Origin: Candidatus Hydrogenedentota bacterium
GTDB lineage: Bacteria; Hydrogenedentota; Hydrogenedentia; Hydrogenedentales; SLHB01
Direction: 5' to 3'
Assembly: GCA_013349485.1 (NCBI GenBank)
Contig: DUZM01000003.1
Location: forward strand, 1-26,167
Length of the DNA: 26,167 nt
The first letter of the stretch is position 1, and each line of letters begins with the position of its first letter. Shown here piece by piece: positions 24,064-26,167 of the stretch. The translations under genes were made by a program, and so were the position numbers. The notes under the pieces were generated by a model that searched no databases, had not been told where the DNA came from, and saw only the letters and a list, made by a program, of their open reading frames with translations.

Positions 24064-24283
24064 TTATACTAAGTTGCATTCAGACATTAACTTACATATG
24101 ACTCCAGGCGAGGCGCGGTTCTCTCGTCATCCTGAGCGAAGCGAAGGATCTCGAACGCGCGAAGGGATCTGGGAGAGCGAGATTCTTCGCGTTGCTCAGA
24201 ATGACGCGTAACGAAAGGCATTGTCACGCAAAGCATTGTTGTGTCATCGAATTAGTGTGTCTTTGAATGCAACTTGGTATTAC
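24064..24283. mobile_element. MITE-like non-coding element with terminal inverted repeats
   Basis: The left end (24064-24086) reads TTATACTAAGTTGCATTCAG followed by ACA. The right end (24283 down to 24259) reads, on the other strand, TAATACCAAGTTGCATTCAA followed by AGACA. They share a 12-bp identical core, AAGTTGCATTCA, and differ by two inserted bases and a few substitutions. The 220-bp body encodes nothing convincing and carries an internal palindrome. This is the structure of a miniature inverted-repeat element moved by a transposase elsewhere. A clear target-site duplication is not obvious to me. Confidence 0.55.
24125..24206. repeat. Long imperfect palindrome (REP-like) nested in the MITE-like element
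   Basis: Left arm 24125-24153 begins CGTCATCCTGAGCGAAGCG. Right arm 24178-24206 is its reverse complement at 25 of 29 positions. The loop is 24 nt. The GTCATyCTGAGCgaAGCGAAG wording is a repeat type I recall from many environmental genomes. Beyond the element, 24284-24508 shows no gene that I can support. Confidence 0.7.
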
Positions 24284-24508
24284 AGAGCAATAGAAACACT
24301 TATCCTCACGTATCTCCATTCATTCTTGACCTGTGCGGGTTTTGGCGGAAGCATGCTCTTTTCTTCTCAGCCGGCACGTTCAAAGGCTGCTGCCTCACTT
24401 CGTGCGTTGCAATGACGGCGCAGAAAATCATGCTGTCCCGCGAATCGCCGCACAAGGCGAACTGAAGCCCAAGATGACGGGAAGATGGAGCTGCCGCCGA
24501 CGAGGTCT

Positions 24509-24724
24509 TCAGCAACGCTGAAGGTGTCGCCGCCAATCCGCGGGTCTAGTCGCTCCGGATTCCCGCTTGGCCCCGTTCTCTATCTGCACGCCGGGGACAT
24601 GGCGGAAGTGACGCTCGTTGTTGGTGACGAGCCGATAGCTGACCGCCAACGCCGTCGGGGCGATGATAACGTCGAAATCGTCTATCCGGTTCCCTCTTCC
24701 CTCGAGATCCGCATATGGGCCGCC
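24509..24724 (-). pseudogene. VapC-like PIN-domain toxin, C-terminal remnant
   Basis: Reading the minus strand in the frame that ends at the TGA 24511-24509 gives YADLEGRGNRIDDFDVIIAP, then TALAVSYRLVTNNERHFRHV and PGVQIENG. This matches the end of VapC toxins (the G..I...D.LIAA.AL....LVTNN..EF..VPGL..ENW pattern), including the last acidic residues and the TNN. No start codon or N-terminal half exists: the frame is cut at the stop codon of the neighbouring secreted-protein gene (24727-24725). No VapB antitoxin is visible. It is therefore a truncated relic, not an active toxin. Confidence 0.65.
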
Positions 24725-26038
24725 CTATTCGCCTCCCCCGGCCTGCCTCTTCCGCCACTCGCGCCACGTGGGCGGACCGTCGGGGCCGCCTGCGGGGCCG
24801 TAGCTTCTTCCGGGAATGCAGACTATCGCATCGTCTGGGATATAGTCGGGAACGAAGGAGCCCAACGCCTCATGATCCGGATCGAGTATTATGTCTGTTA
24901 GTTGAGTATGTGAGCGTATCGTGCTAAACTCGCCGTGCGGAAACGTCTTGTGGTCAACCTCATCCCCTTCCATAGGCGCCCAGGTATCATCGATCTTTTC
25001 AAAGCGTACGTTATCGACGGTAATGGTGACCTCTCGCCCCGCCGGCAGAAAAGTATCCCCATACTTGTCATTGCTTGTGTAATGCACGTCCCCGGGTTTT
25101 CTCTCAATCCGGGCTTTCGCCATGTTGTATCCGTGCTCGGGGTCCAGCCAAAGTGTATACTTGCCGTAACGTGTGTCGCCTTCGATCACGTGGCAGTCCA
25201 CTCCGCTCACCGATTCCATTTCGTCTCGTACGCGCGTATTTGGGCACTCCCGAAGCGTCACGTCTATCCGTTCACGGTGGCCCTGAAAGCAACCTAGCAT
25301 GTAACCGTCAGGTTCATTGGACAAGAAGCGGTTAAAGGCAAAGGGCGGCTTCTTTACATTTTCGCGCAAACCCAACACACCGTCAGAAACATCTCCGTGC
25401 AATTCGCTGCTGCTAAACTGATACGTCGCTTTGCCGTCCCATAGATAACTCCGCAAGCCCTTTCTTTCCCGAGATGTTGTGTTGAACAGCAACACATCGC
25501 CCCAGTGCCACCCGCTATGATAGAATCGATGGCCGTCATAGCGATGTTCCGTGACGAAATGCTCCTCGTACTTTCCTTTATACCTGCTGTCGTAAGGCGG
25601 ATTCGCCTCGCTTAGCTGCATATGTGTGCTTATCAACGTCTTTGACTTGACAATAGCCCGTTGCAGTCTGTCTTGCGTCGCGGCGTATTTGTCGAGCAGT
25701 TCCAAGGCGGCTGCTCTTTCTTTTGCGGCCGCTTCGCGCGCCTGCGTGCGCTGTTCCTCCGTCCTTTCCTCTTGATGTTCGGCGTTATTCCCTTTCCACT
25801 CATTGAGGAGCGCCTTCCGGTGTTCGGCGTCGCCGCTGATGGATACGTCCTCGGGATCGACCTTGTCCTTCGCGACGGTGATTGCGCGTCCATCAGACGG
25901 AATCTGCACGTAGTAACTGCTGGCGCTTTCCCGGACATAGACGTCTTCATACGCCACGCCATCAATCGTAATCGAATCGGCGAAACCGACCCCCGCCACA
26001 CACAGCGCCAACGCCGCTGTCATTGCTTTCCTGGACAC
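24725..26038 (-). CDS. Secreted protein of unknown function
   Basis: A 437-residue protein with a signal peptide (about residues 1-20, ALALCVAGVGFA). A small domain of about 45 residues (ITIDGVAYEDVYVRES to VDPEDVSIS) follows, then a charged, probable coiled-coil stretch (about 72-128, Glu/Arg/Ala-rich). A large C-terminal domain has GVDCHVIEGDTRYGKYTLWL and DPEHGYNMAKARIERKPG. That last segment resembles proteins with a LolA-like or sigma-E-regulator-like beta fold that bind lipophilic ligands, but I do not name a family. GTG at 26038 is chosen because GGGAGG lies 7 nt before it; TTG 26044 and ATG 26023 are alternatives. Its stop directly abuts the VapC remnant. Confidence 0.75.
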   Translation of the reverse strand: MSRKAMTAALALCVAGVGFADSITIDGVAYEDVYVRESASSYYVQIPSDGRAITVAKDKVDPEDVSISGDAEHRKALLNEWKGNNAEHQEERTEEQRTQAREAAAKERAAALELLDKYAATQDRLQRAIVKSKTLISTHMQLSEANPPYDSRYKGKYEEHFVTEHRYDGHRFYHSGWHWGDVLLFNTTSRERKGLRSYLWDGKATYQFSSSELHGDVSDGVLGLRENVKKPPFAFNRFLSNEPDGYMLGCFQGHRERIDVTLRECPNTRVRDEMESVSGVDCHVIEGDTRYGKYTLWLDPEHGYNMAKARIERKPGDVHYTSNDKYGDTFLPAGREVTITVDNVRFEKIDDTWAPMEGDEVDHKTFPHGEFSTIRSHTQLTDIILDPDHEALGSFVPDYIPDDAIVCIPGRSYGPAGGPDGPPTWREWRKRQAGGGE

Positions 26039-26113
26039 AACCAAACCTCCCGCGCTGCCACAACCCCCATACCCTCGCCCAGTAACCCCCGCATCAGATG
26101 CATCTTCCGGTAG

Positions 26114-26133
26114 GGTCGAGCTCCCGCTCGACC
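26114..26133. repeat. Perfect hairpin upstream of the secreted-protein gene
   Basis: GGTCGAGC (26114-26121), a TCCC loop and GCTCGACC (26126-26133) form a perfect 8-bp stem, followed on the plus strand by GTCTTTTC. It could act as a terminator for a gene outside the window or be a copy of a dispersed palindrome; the short T-run is not decisive. Confidence 0.5.
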
Positions 26134-26167
26134 GTCTTTTCGCTCACGGTGCAACCTGCTCCTACCA

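Noticed and set aside
24485..24901. 138-codon plus-strand frame
   Set aside because: It is antisense to the VapC remnant and to the end of the secreted-protein gene, both better supported.

Overview
The window looks like a chromosomal segment of a high-GC, Gram-negative-type bacterium. Exported proteins with N-terminal signal peptides, an HtrA-type periplasmic protease, a type IV prepilin peptidase and an ECF sigma factor point that way. Gene content and protein style (DUF4097 protein, acidic low-complexity tails, HDOD-kinase) recall PVC-like or Hydrogenedentota-like genomes. That placement is a weak inference, because no rRNA or other taxonomic marker is present.

Positions 1-7009 (+ strand) are mostly housekeeping. 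The 3' end of a tryptophan operon comes first (trpD tail, trpC, trpF, trpB, trpA), with tight or overlapping junctions. A prepilin peptidase and a class I mannose-6-phosphate isomerase follow, 8 nt apart. Next comes a LacI-family regulator with a good sigma70 promoter, a long leader and a candidate operator.

Positions 7108-15282 (- strand) read right to left. A DUF4097 membrane-anchored protein is followed by an ECF sigma factor overlapping a small membrane protein (probable anti-sigma). Then come a zinc-ribbon protein with an acidic tail, a single-domain response regulator, a secreted HtrA protease with four PDZ-like domains, and a secreted HtrA-like protein that has lost its catalytic His and Ser. 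Last is a pterin cluster: a PTR1/FolM-like reductase, a FolB/FolX aldolase and FolE.

Positions 15283-26167 are accessory in character. They hold a small membrane protein; several unrelated palindromic repeats; an antitoxin gene with a palindrome over its promoter and a broken RelE-like toxin; and a two-gene restriction-modification system (about 1,090-residue Eco57I-like N6-adenine methyltransferase plus a PD-ExK protein) that is visibly more AT-rich. After these come an HDOD-GAF-histidine kinase-receiver protein with an in-frame 21-bp minisatellite inside its HDOD domain, a MITE-like element with a nested palindrome, an unannotated VapC (PIN-domain) remnant, and a secreted protein of unknown function.

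The observations most worth following are the HDOD repeat expansion, the active/pseudo HtrA pair, the methyltransferase-nuclease pair beside decayed toxin genes, and the MITE-like element. I saw no CRISPR array, tRNA, rRNA, integrase or intact insertion sequence.
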